Source: Cacconaster sp045642485
GTDB taxonomy: Bacteria; Bacteroidota; Bacteroidia; Bacteroidales; UBA932
NCBI GenBank assembly: GCA_045642485.1
Contig: JAZUIV010000025.1
Coordinates: 1-11,977 of the forward strand
Direction: 5' to 3'
DNA length: 11,977 nucleotides
In this document: piece after piece, positions 1-6,482 of the stretch
Position numbering within the stretch: position 1 is the stretch's first letter
How the letters are laid out: each line of letters starts with the position of its first letter
Program-made: the position numbers and the translations under genes
The notes under the pieces: model-generated
What the model was told of the DNA's origin: nothing
What the model saw: the letters and a program-made list of their open reading frames with translations, nothing else
Database searches by the model: none

Positions 1-190
1 TGGTAAAGATTTATGAAAGATTGTTTATGGATTTTGGATATGGAAAGAAGGAGTGTAGCGGGCTACTCGACTGAATGACATATGCAAAAGACGAAACAAG
101 ATTCATAAAGATTACCAAGTTATTTTTTAATAATGACTTAAGCCTTATGCTATAAAAATTCCAAGGTCGGCAAATACTGCAAGACCCGTA

Positions 191-1456
191 TCAGATGTGA
201 ATGGTAAGCAGATCGGTGATATCCGTAAGATAATTACCGCTCTTGTGCTCACTTTTCACCTTCCATGGTTCCGACTTCTCCCCTTCAACCGCGAGCCGCA
301 CTGTTTTCAGGCCGTATTTCTGATTCAGGCGGTCTAGTTGACAAGAGAGTCGCAATCTTTCTTCACGTTTGTCTATGGGATCGAAAAGGACATTCTGAAT
401 ACATCCTGAAGTAATATCGCCAATCATTACTCCGGATTTCTTGTATCTGATTCCCGGCCTGTAGATTTCATCGACGATATGCATCGCCGCATCGGTGATT
501 TCGAGAGTATCGGCTGTCGGGACCTCGAACTTATGGGATCCGGCATTGAAATACTGTTCCAGGTCCTCCCGGAAGAAATTGCTGCACAGGAATACCGTCA
601 CCACTTTGGCAGATGAACCCTGGCCACGAAGCTTGTTTGCACAGCTGGCCGCGAAGGTGGCCACCGAGGCCTTAACCTGCTCGATGGTGGTTATCATCTC
701 GCCGAAACTGCGGCTTGTCGTGATATTCTGTCTTTGCAGAATCTCTGTCGTATCGATGCATGGAAATCCGTTCAGTTCCTTCCAGGTCTGAACTCCGGGC
801 TTGTGGAAGTGTCTTGCAACCCAGTCTCCGCTCTTGTCGGCAAACTCCAGCGGAGTGTTCACACCAAGGGATTGAAGCCTCTCCAATGAACGCCGGCCTA
901 TCCCCCACACGTCAGACAGATCAAACATCGAAAGAGCCTTGCGACGTTTCTCTTCCGTATCTATCATACATACGGAACGGTACCCCCTGTACTGCTTTGC
1001 ATACTTGCTGCCTATCTTGGCCAAAGTCTTCGTGGGAGCTATCCCGACGCTCACGGGTATATCCGTCCACAGTTTGATTCTGCCGGCCACTCCCCTCATA
1101 TATTCTTCAAGATTGTAGTGGCTTTCGTATCCTGACAGGTCGGCAAAACATTCGTCAACCGAGTACTGATCAACCCTCTCCACTGACTGCTTTATAATAC
1201 CGGCGACCCGTTTTGACATCGCGGCATAAAGCATCATATTCGTCGAGAAAACAGCAACGTTATATCGGGTAATTATGTCCTTGACCTTGAATATGGGGTC
1301 TCCCCTATGCAGGCCTATTGCCTTCGCTTCCGGCGTGAGAGCCACGATGATGCCGTCATTGCTTGAGAGTACCACCACCGGCTTCCCTTTAAGGCCGGGA
1401 TGGAAGACCTTCTCCACACTCGCGAAGAAGCTGTTGGCATCGACGAGCGCCCACAT
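191..1456 (-). CDS. umuC: UmuC-like Y-family DNA polymerase (Pol V catalytic subunit)
   Basis: This 421-residue protein is a translesion DNA polymerase that copies past damaged bases, normally together with cleaved UmuD. Its length matches the 422-residue E. coli UmuC. The palm and fingers carry the family's metal-binding acidic residues: Asp6 in the N-terminal VDANSFFASVE segment, and Asp101-Glu102 in YSVDECFADL. A helix-hairpin-helix-like WGIGRRSLERL segment lies near residues 184-194, and the little-finger domain follows. QNVLF at 354-358 resembles the beta-clamp-binding pentapeptide of UmuC (QLNLF in E. coli). The start codon lies 4 bases after the umuD stop, so the two genes are almost certainly co-transcribed. 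I saw no truncation or missing catalytic residue. DinB is a less likely alternative, given the UmuD partner and the C-terminal length. Confidence 0.95.
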   Translation of the reverse strand: MWALVDANSFFASVEKVFHPGLKGKPVVVLSSNDGIIVALTPEAKAIGLHRGDPIFKVKDIITRYNVAVFSTNMMLYAAMSKRVAGIIKQSVERVDQYSVDECFADLSGYESHYNLEEYMRGVAGRIKLWTDIPVSVGIAPTKTLAKIGSKYAKQYRGYRSVCMIDTEEKRRKALSMFDLSDVWGIGRRSLERLQSLGVNTPLEFADKSGDWVARHFHKPGVQTWKELNGFPCIDTTEILQRQNITTSRSFGEMITTIEQVKASVATFAASCANKLRGQGSSAKVVTVFLCSNFFREDLEQYFNAGSHKFEVPTADTLEITDAAMHIVDEIYRPGIRYKKSGVMIGDITSGCIQNVLFDPIDKREERLRLSCQLDRLNQKYGLKTVRLAVEGEKSEPWKVKSEHKSGNYLTDITDLLTIHI

Positions 1457-1460
1457 TGTT

Positions 1461-2087
1461 CTAGTCCCGTGCCTTGTGAATGATATAAGTGACGGTTCCC
1501 CAGATGCTGAAATCGTCTTCCTCCTTTATCCGGAACCGGGGATAATCAGGGTTTGCGGGCACAAGCCACCCCTGCCCGTCCTCTTCCACGAAATGCTTCA
1601 GGGTATATTCCCCATTAAGCTCACAGACCGCTATCTCTTTTGAGGTGGGATTGCGGTTGCTCTTGTCAACGATGACGATATCTCCTGAGAGAATCCCGGC
1701 ATCAATCATCGAGTCCCCCACCACGCGGATGAGATAGGATGATTCCGGATGAGGGCAGAGCATAGTCAGGATTTCAACATCCTGAGCCCGTTCGTCATTG
1801 TCCAGAGGCACGGGAAAACCCGCTCTCACACGTATATCGAAGTACGGCAGACGCATCGGCTTCACTATGGTTGCTGTCGTTACACTTCCTATGGAATCAG
1901 GGACACGACCCTCCGCTGCCAGAGCCTTGGAAAGGCTGTCGCGGATGAATGCGGTCCTGTTCTGCTTCTCATCGAGCCTTCGGGCCATATCGCCGGGACA
2001 CCTGAAAGTATAAAGTTTGCTTTCGCCCTTCGGTCTTCCTGCTCCGATTCTGGCACCACCGCGGGTGTTCTTATTGCTGTTATCCAT
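1461..2087 (-). CDS. umuD: UmuD/LexA-like S24 peptidase with N-terminal DNA-binding extension
   Basis: This 208-residue protein is much longer than the 139-residue E. coli UmuD. Residues 80-208 are the S24 self-cleaving domain. The cleavage site reads Ala89-Gly90 in RVRAGFPVP, the nucleophile is Ser126 in GDSMID, and the general base is Lys164 in GEYTLKHF. All are spaced as in UmuD and LexA. The first 80 residues are extra. An AT-hook-like GARIGAGRPKGE at 11-22 is followed by LYTFRCPGDMARRLDE and TAFIRDSLSKALA (25-57), which reads as the strand-helix-helix of a ribbon-helix-helix DNA-binding fold. By analogy with long UmuD regulators such as Acinetobacter UmuDAb, I infer it may repress its own operon until RecA-stimulated cleavage yields the mutagenically active C-terminal part. 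It is the first gene of the umuDC operon. Confidence 0.9.
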   Translation of the reverse strand: MDNSNKNTRGGARIGAGRPKGESKLYTFRCPGDMARRLDEKQNRTAFIRDSLSKALAAEGRVPDSIGSVTTATIVKPMRLPYFDIRVRAGFPVPLDNDERAQDVEILTMLCPHPESSYLIRVVGDSMIDAGILSGDIVIVDKSNRNPTSKEIAVCELNGEYTLKHFVEEDGQGWLVPANPDYPRFRIKEEDDFSIWGTVTYIIHKARD

Positions 2088-2107
2088 CTTTGCCTGCTAT
2101 TTCGCAC

Positions 2108-2115
2108 CAAAGATA
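2108..2115 (-). promoter_or_regulatory. Putative -7 promoter element for umuDC
   Basis: On the minus strand this reads TATCTTTG, a full match to the Bacteroidetes -7 consensus TAnnTTTG. It lies 20 bases upstream of the umuD start codon, which would give a leader of roughly 14 bases. I found no good -33 TTTG at the usual spacing. The element overlaps the right half of an inverted repeat (ATCTTTG at 2086-2092, CAAAGAT at 2108-2114) that could be an operator. Confidence 0.4.
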
Positions 2116-2295
2116 GACATTATTTTGAAATGCGTAATACAGAAATCAAAGACTTTGTAAAAAATCGAAGAAGAGCCGCCCACGAAACACACAACAATTG
2201 TAACTTTCTTCGTGCTTCCGGCAACGGAAAGAAAACTGGCCTTCTGTGGAATCGAACAAGGAATATTCATCCGTCTGTACGTTTGGACACAAAAC

Positions 2296-2326
2296 TTGCC
2301 AGTCTCGCGAATTATTCGTTATTTTG
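2296..2326 (+). promoter_or_regulatory. Putative promoter of the queuosine-precursor transporter
   Basis: TTG at 2296-2298 and TTATTTTG at 2319-2326 are separated by 20 bases. This fits a Bacteroidetes -33 TTTG / -7 TAnnTTTG promoter, with 7 of 8 positions matching in the -7 element. Transcription would start near 2331-2334, exactly where the first strand of the pseudoknot at 2332-2361 begins. That coincidence supports both calls. Confidence 0.35.
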
Positions 2327-2331
2327 CGCTC

Positions 2332-2361
2332 AGAGTGCTTGGTAACCTCTTTAAAAACAAG
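2332..2361 (+). promoter_or_regulatory. Putative preQ1-I riboswitch upstream of the transporter
   Basis: The RNA can form a small H-type pseudoknot. P1 pairs AGAG (2332-2335) with CUCU (2347-2350). P2 pairs the loop CUUG (2338-2341) with CAAG (2358-2361). The loop ends GUAAC, whose last C (2346) sits just before the 3' strand of P1, the position of the ligand-pairing cytosine in known preQ1-I riboswitches. P1 and P2 are joined by an A-rich UUAAAAA segment (2351-2357), which is also diagnostic. The GUAAC and ACAAG blocks resemble the Thermoanaerobacter tengcongensis preQ1-I aptamer. The 3' P2 strand ends 3 bases before the AUG, so ligand binding would hinder ribosome access. P1 is only 4 bp, which is short. 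The call is greatly strengthened by the downstream gene being a queuosine-precursor transporter. Confidence 0.7.
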
Positions 2362-2364
2362 AAA

Positions 2365-3054
2365 ATGAAAGCAAAAAATCACTCGGTGAGTGTGCTGTTC
2401 ATGCTTTTCAGCATACTCTTCTGCGTTTGCCTTATCGCGGCAAACGTGTTCGAAACCAAACAATTCGCATTCTTCGGTCACAGCCAGACCGGTGGCCTGA
2501 TTGTGTTCCCCATTTCATACATCATAAATGATGTTGTATGTGAGGTTTGGGGTTTCAAGAAGGCGCGTCTGCTCATCTGGACAGGATTCATAATGAATTT
2601 CTTCTTCGTGGGCATCGGAGCTCTGTGCGACCTGCTTCCTGGAGCCGCCTATTGGGATAACGCCGAAGGCTTCCACGCCATTTTCGGCCTTGCGCCACGC
2701 ATCGCCTGCGCCTCGTTCGCGGCCTTCCTCTGCGGAAGTTTCGTGAATGCATACGTTATGTCGAAGATGAAGGTCCGCGACGGTCAGAAGCGTTTCTCCC
2801 TGCGTGCAATCTTGAGCACGATCTTCGGGGAGACCGCGGATTCCATCATCTTCTTTCCCCTAGCCTTCCTGGGTATAGTCCCTGCCGCGGAACTGCCCTG
2901 GCTTATGTTTGTCCAAATATTGCTCAAGACCGCATATGAAATAATTGTTCTCCCTCTGACGATACGCATCGTGGCTTGGGTGAAGAAGCACGAACAGACG
3001 GATGTATATGACAATGACCTCTCGTACAGCATCTGGAAACTATTTGATTTATAG
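2365..3054 (+). CDS. yhhQ: Queuosine precursor transporter (YhhQ/QPTR, VUT family)
   Basis: This 229-residue inner-membrane protein is predicted to import 7-deazaguanine precursors (preQ0, preQ1 or queuine) for queuosine tRNA modification. The E. coli family member YhhQ has 221 residues. Hydrophobic segments lie at about 9-27, 43-58, 68-90, 112-132, 155-173 and 178-205. Family hallmarks are FPISYIINDVVCEVWGFKKAR (48-68), with the conserved Asp, Glu and Gly, and GETADSIIFFPLAF (155-168). I chose the ATG at 2365 because it starts immediately before the first hydrophobic helix. The in-frame ATG at 2212 would add 51 non-conserved residues across the putative promoter and riboswitch. The gene is divergent from umuDC, and a queF-like remnant follows 5 bases downstream. 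The substrate itself cannot be read from sequence. Confidence 0.9.
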   Translation: MKAKNHSVSVLFMLFSILFCVCLIAANVFETKQFAFFGHSQTGGLIVFPISYIINDVVCEVWGFKKARLLIWTGFIMNFFFVGIGALCDLLPGAAYWDNAEGFHAIFGLAPRIACASFAAFLCGSFVNAYVMSKMKVRDGQKRFSLRAILSTIFGETADSIIFFPLAFLGIVPAAELPWLMFVQILLKTAYEIIVLPLTIRIVAWVKKHEQTDVYDNDLSYSIWKLFDL

Positions 3055-3059
3055 AATAT

Positions 3060-3149
3060 ATGACACGTGAAAACGAAGGCCTCAAAAGTCTGGGCAAAAA
3101 GGCAGAATATGCCCGTATGGCAGAAGAGAAAATGCTTCGCTTTGAGTAA
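3060..3149 (+). pseudogene. queF: Likely internally deleted queF remnant
   Basis: This 29-codon ORF starts 5 bases after the transporter stop. Its first part (MTRENEGLKSLGKKAEY) resembles the beginning of Bacteroidetes QueF, which reduces preQ0 to preQ1. Its second part (EYARMAEEKMLRFE) resembles the QueF C-terminus, which in this family runs approximately KYEQMAE-R-M-NHE. The two halves meet at a shared Glu/Lys-Tyr step, as expected if a short microhomology had removed about 120 internal codons, including the catalytic Cys and Asp. The match is from memory of the family, not from an alignment. The alternative is an unrelated small peptide. If correct, this cell lost its own preQ0 reductase at this locus and would rely on preQ1 or queuine uptake, or on another queF copy. 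Confidence 0.5.
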
Positions 3150-3163
3150 AAAGTAAAACTGAT

Positions 3164-3547
3164 ATGAAATGAATAACAGTATTTTCAATTATCGTTTGTG
3201 TGTTTGCGGCAGCCGGCACTCAGCGTCCGGATGACAGTGAGTTTATCCGCGAGATGTATGAGAAAATCCAGTACGAAAACTATTCATTCCTTGAAAAGCA
3301 TTGCTCGAAGAGCCTTCTGGCAAAGCTGTCCGAGCAATACGACTATGATGGAGAAGGATATGCTGTGTGGAAATTCCGCAGCGGCGTGCAGGATGGCCCT
3401 AGCATCCCGGAAGCGGAAGTCATCCGCATTCTCCGGGACAGCGGATAGTCCGGCTGGCTTACCGTAGAGCATTTCGGTGCCCGGGATATGCTGAAAGCGG
3501 CGACAGAATCTTTCGGATTCGTCGCCGCCTGTCTGGCTTCAAAATAG
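3164..3547 (+). pseudogene. Degenerate gene for a small secreted protein, DUF3828-like
   Basis: One reading frame from ATG 3164 encodes a plausible small exported protein but is broken twice. Codon 3 is TGA (ATG AAA TGA), followed by ITVFSIIVCVFAAAG, which reads as the rest of a signal peptide. Codon 95 is TAG (3446-3448), after which SGWLTVEHFGARDM continues in a compatible style to a TAG at 3545. The middle has FIREMYEKIQYENYSFLEKHCS and YDYDGEGYAVWKFRSGVQDGPS. These recall the secreted Bacteroides proteins of the DUF3828 type (PF12883), with a DGEGYA-W-FRSG-QDGP signature. A GTG start at 3200 would give an 82-residue ORF without the signal peptide, which I think less likely. The tail overlaps a strong hairpin (3497-3528), so the original 3' end is uncertain. 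Confidence 0.45.
3497..3528. terminator. Strong hairpin between convergent genes
   Basis: GCGGCGAC (3497-3504) and GAATC (3506-3510) pair with GATTC (3516-3520) and GTCGCCGC (3521-3528). This makes a 13-bp stem with one bulged A (3505) and a 5-base TTTCG loop. It lies between the decayed plus-strand gene and the end of the minus-strand xylanase (stop at 3556), so it could end transcription from both sides. No long T-run follows directly on either strand. The nearest plus-strand run is TTTTT at about 3551-3555. Confidence 0.55.
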
Positions 3548-3555
3548 CGTTTTTA

Positions 3556-6468
3556 TTATCTGAACAGCATCGGGGTCATTTCGTAGAGGCATCGGCGCCA
3601 CGTGAGGAACTCATGTGCCGTGCCTTCTGAGACATAGCCTTTTGCGTTGTATCCGGCTTCCCTGAGGTCATCGGCGGCCTTCCGAACGTGGTCCGGATTT
3701 TCCTTGCTGCCGCAGCCGATAAATATGCCCTTGACATCTTTGATGTCCTTCAGCTCGTCAGGGGTGTAGATACCGCCGCTGAGCAGGCCGAAGTAACTGA
3801 ACATTTCGGGACGGGCGAGAGTGATGGAGTGAGTCTCCATCCCTCCCATAGAGAGACCTGCCATAGCTCTGTGAGGCCTGTCGGCGATGGTCCTGAAACT
3901 GGCGTCGATGTAAGGCACCAGCTCGTCGCAGAGGACGGTCTGGAAGCGGTTGTCAAGACGTATGGGACCCTGACCCGGACGGAAGTCGTTGGTCATTCCG
4001 TAAGTCATCACGATGATGAAAGGCTCGATTCTGCCCTCGGCGATAAGATTGTCCATTATGAGGTTGGCATGGCCCTGATTCCACCATCCCCATTCGTTCT
4101 CACCCCAGCCGTGCTGCAGATATAGGACAGGATATCGGACATTTTTCCTGGATGAATCATACTCGGGAGGAGTATAGACAAAAGCCCTGCGGTATACCTT
4201 GGTGCTCTCCGACCAGAACCAGACCTGGGAGACTTTTCCGTGAGGAACCTGTTTCATGGCATAGAAGTCCCTGTCGTGCGCCGGAACCTCGACGCCGCTC
4301 TCCCAGCGGGTGGAACCGAAGAAATTCTCCGTGCCGGGATCATTGAACACACCGCCGTCAATGGTGAGGTGGTAGTAGTGGAAGCCCTCGTCTTCGGGGG
4401 TAGGCGTTGTTCCCCACCAGAATCCGTCCCTGCCCTTATGAAGGACGGTTCCTCCTCTGAGGCTCGCTATCACTGACTTGGCCTGAGGTGCGTTGACGCG
4501 GAGACGTACATAGCCCTGAGAGTTGACCATAGGGTATTCCTGTCCCGGCTGATTGAGTTCCGAGGGGACGAAGTCATCCAGGATTTCGGCATTGTCGCGC
4601 TTGGGGTCAAAGTTCTTTACCGTATAGTAGGCGTTCTTGACCTTGAGGTCCTTGTCTATCAGAAGAGGTGCGTTGTCGACGCCGAGCCAGGAGCATCCGT
4701 CATGGAGGTTCCAGAAAGTCACGCAGTCGATGACGTCCTTGTGCTTGCGGAGCACCTTGAAGAGTGTGGCGTACTCGTCTGTCTGGAGGATCTGCTCCCA
4801 CGATGCCGCAGGCCTATGCTCACCGCGGTCGAACCTCAGGCTGCCGCCGGATTCGGTGTTGACGCGTATGTCAAGTTCCGTGATGTGGATGTGGTCCACG
4901 ATCTCGCCGTATCTCGTTATGGCGGCGTCGATATCCTGCTCTGAAGGGCCGTAGATATTGTAATGGCCCTGCATGCCTATTCCGTCTACAGGCACACCGG
5001 CATCCTTCATCCTTTTGACGAGTTCGTAGATACGCCGGCTCTTGTCCGGCTCCGCGTCATTGTAGTCGTTGTAGAAGAGCAGAGCGTCGGGGTCAGCCTC
5101 ACGGGCATATTCGAAAGCCTTGTAGATGAACTCCTCTCCTGCAATCAGGAACATGGGTGACTGGCGCAGGGGGGACTGCCCGGGCGGGACAGGGCTGTCC
5201 GCCACGGCCTCGTTGACGACGTCCCAGCAGTAGACCACGTCCTTGTAGCGGCCAACCACGGCTTGGATATGATGTTTCATGTTGGCGTAGAACTGCTCCT
5301 TGGGAAGAAGGTTGCCGTCCTCGTCCTGATACATCCATTCGCCGATCTGGCTGTGCCACATCAGAGTGTGACCGCGCATCTTGATTCCATGCTCGCGGCA
5401 GAAATTCGCAATCCTGTCTGCATTCTCCCAGTTGAACTTGCCGTATTCGGGCTCAGTGGGCTGGGGCTTCATGTCATTCTCAGCAGTAATGCTGTTGAAT
5501 TCGCGGAGCAGCACCGCAATTTCGTCCGGGTCGGATATGTTCCGCTGGTTGACTGCAACTCCGATTTTGAAATATTCCTTATAGGCGTCCTTCAGACCGT
5601 CTGACGGTTGAGACGCCGGGCCTCTCTCCCATTGGGCTGAGTCCGTCATCGAACTGGCAGTCAGGAGGAATTCCTTGACATATCGGTTAGACAGGACACG
5701 TTCCGTCGGATTGAATCCGTGACCGGCTTTGTCGATAATCTTCAATGTCGCATTGCTGTAAGTCTGTGCGGCACGGGTGGAGTATTCAAGTGGAACAACC
5801 ATATCGTCCGTTCCGTGGATTATCAGCACTCGTCCCCTGTATCTTCCGATAGTCTCGTATGGCTGCATATGTCGTATGTCCAGCATAAATTTCTTGCCGA
5901 GCCTGACACCCCATATCTCGGAAATTTCGGGAATATCCTCAACTTTGGGATAACGGGAATTCCAGTTGTCGGGAATGCAGAGTGCGGGATAAATCAGTAT
6001 GAGATCGCTGATTTGCCTTTTCAGTTCGGCGGCGGCAAGTGCAGACACAAGGCCTCCCTGACTCTCGCCGATGAGTACAATTTTGTTTTTGTCCACATCC
6101 TTCTGCTTCTGGAAATAGGCCACAATATCCATCAGTGCGTTCTTCTCGTCCGATATGGACATATTCATCGTATTGTTGTCCGAGCGGCTGTTCACCGAAC
6201 CGCAGGGAAAATCGAACGTATAGACCGCATATCCCATATCATTGAGTGTCGCGAAGTAGTCCTTCCCGGAATGGTGCGTGCCATTGAATCCGTGGCTTAC
6301 GATTGCCACTCCGTGTTTTCCTTTATTGTCAGGTTTGCTGATTACGCCGTATATCTCCTGACCGTTCTCCTGTTTTATCACAAGTTCCTCCTGAACTGCC
6401 GGTGCATTTTCCTGTGCAAACAGGCAGCCGGCACAGAGCAAAGCGAGTAGTGTGTTGAAAATCTTCAT
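3556..6468 (-). CDS. Exported three-module xylanase: alpha/beta esterase, GH10, CE1 feruloyl esterase
   Basis: This 970-residue protein has an N-terminal signal peptide (about 1-19, ending CLFAQ). Module 1 (about 25-270) is a serine hydrolase: GESQGG with Ser136, an acid at Asp221 or Asp222 in HGTDDMVVP, and His250 in KAGHGF. It resembles rumen cinnamoyl/feruloyl esterases such as Est1E. Module 2 (about 293-620) is a complete GH10 endo-xylanase: WHSQ at 371-374, acid/base Glu420 in WDVVNEAV, NDYN at 467-470, nucleophile Glu531 in HITELDI, and WNLHDGCSWLG at 586-596. Module 3 (about 645-730) is a beta-sandwich resembling CBM48 or E-set domains. Module 4 (about 740-970) is a CE1 esterase with Ser873 in GLSMGGM and His952 in GTAHEF. 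The GH10-CE1 order is known from XynZ-like and Prevotella Xyn10D-Fae1A enzymes; the extra N-terminal hydrolase is unusual. It probably cuts arabinoxylan and removes ferulate or acetate esters. The exact ester specificities are inferred. The start is 14 bases after the GNAT gene. Confidence 0.92.
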   Translation of the reverse strand: MKIFNTLLALLCAGCLFAQENAPAVQEELVIKQENGQEIYGVISKPDNKGKHGVAIVSHGFNGTHHSGKDYFATLNDMGYAVYTFDFPCGSVNSRSDNNTMNMSISDEKNALMDIVAYFQKQKDVDKNKIVLIGESQGGLVSALAAAELKRQISDLILIYPALCIPDNWNSRYPKVEDIPEISEIWGVRLGKKFMLDIRHMQPYETIGRYRGRVLIIHGTDDMVVPLEYSTRAAQTYSNATLKIIDKAGHGFNPTERVLSNRYVKEFLLTASSMTDSAQWERGPASQPSDGLKDAYKEYFKIGVAVNQRNISDPDEIAVLLREFNSITAENDMKPQPTEPEYGKFNWENADRIANFCREHGIKMRGHTLMWHSQIGEWMYQDEDGNLLPKEQFYANMKHHIQAVVGRYKDVVYCWDVVNEAVADSPVPPGQSPLRQSPMFLIAGEEFIYKAFEYAREADPDALLFYNDYNDAEPDKSRRIYELVKRMKDAGVPVDGIGMQGHYNIYGPSEQDIDAAITRYGEIVDHIHITELDIRVNTESGGSLRFDRGEHRPAASWEQILQTDEYATLFKVLRKHKDVIDCVTFWNLHDGCSWLGVDNAPLLIDKDLKVKNAYYTVKNFDPKRDNAEILDDFVPSELNQPGQEYPMVNSQGYVRLRVNAPQAKSVIASLRGGTVLHKGRDGFWWGTTPTPEDEGFHYYHLTIDGGVFNDPGTENFFGSTRWESGVEVPAHDRDFYAMKQVPHGKVSQVWFWSESTKVYRRAFVYTPPEYDSSRKNVRYPVLYLQHGWGENEWGWWNQGHANLIMDNLIAEGRIEPFIIVMTYGMTNDFRPGQGPIRLDNRFQTVLCDELVPYIDASFRTIADRPHRAMAGLSMGGMETHSITLARPEMFSYFGLLSGGIYTPDELKDIKDVKGIFIGCGSKENPDHVRKAADDLREAGYNAKGYVSEGTAHEFLTWRRCLYEMTPMLFR

Positions 6469-6482
6469 ATTGTCAAATACAG

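Noticed and set aside
3..83. Frame open from the left edge, 26 codons ending at TGA 81-83
   Set aside because: It could be the tail of an upstream gene, but it is too short and matches nothing I recognise.
2205..2234. Hairpin with GCAA tetraloop (TTCCG/CGGAA, flanked by TTTCT/AGAAA)
   Set aside because: A neat small stem-loop, but with a 6-base bulge, no T-run and no partner element. It could be chance in the umuD-yhhQ spacer.
2236..2262. Minus-strand TTCGATTCC resembling a tRNA T-loop
   Set aside because: The flanking 5-base arms do not pair, and no acceptor, anticodon or D arm is present.
2212..2364. Longer start for the transporter at ATG 2212
   Set aside because: The 51 added residues are not membrane-like or conserved in style, and they would cover the promoter and pseudoknot.
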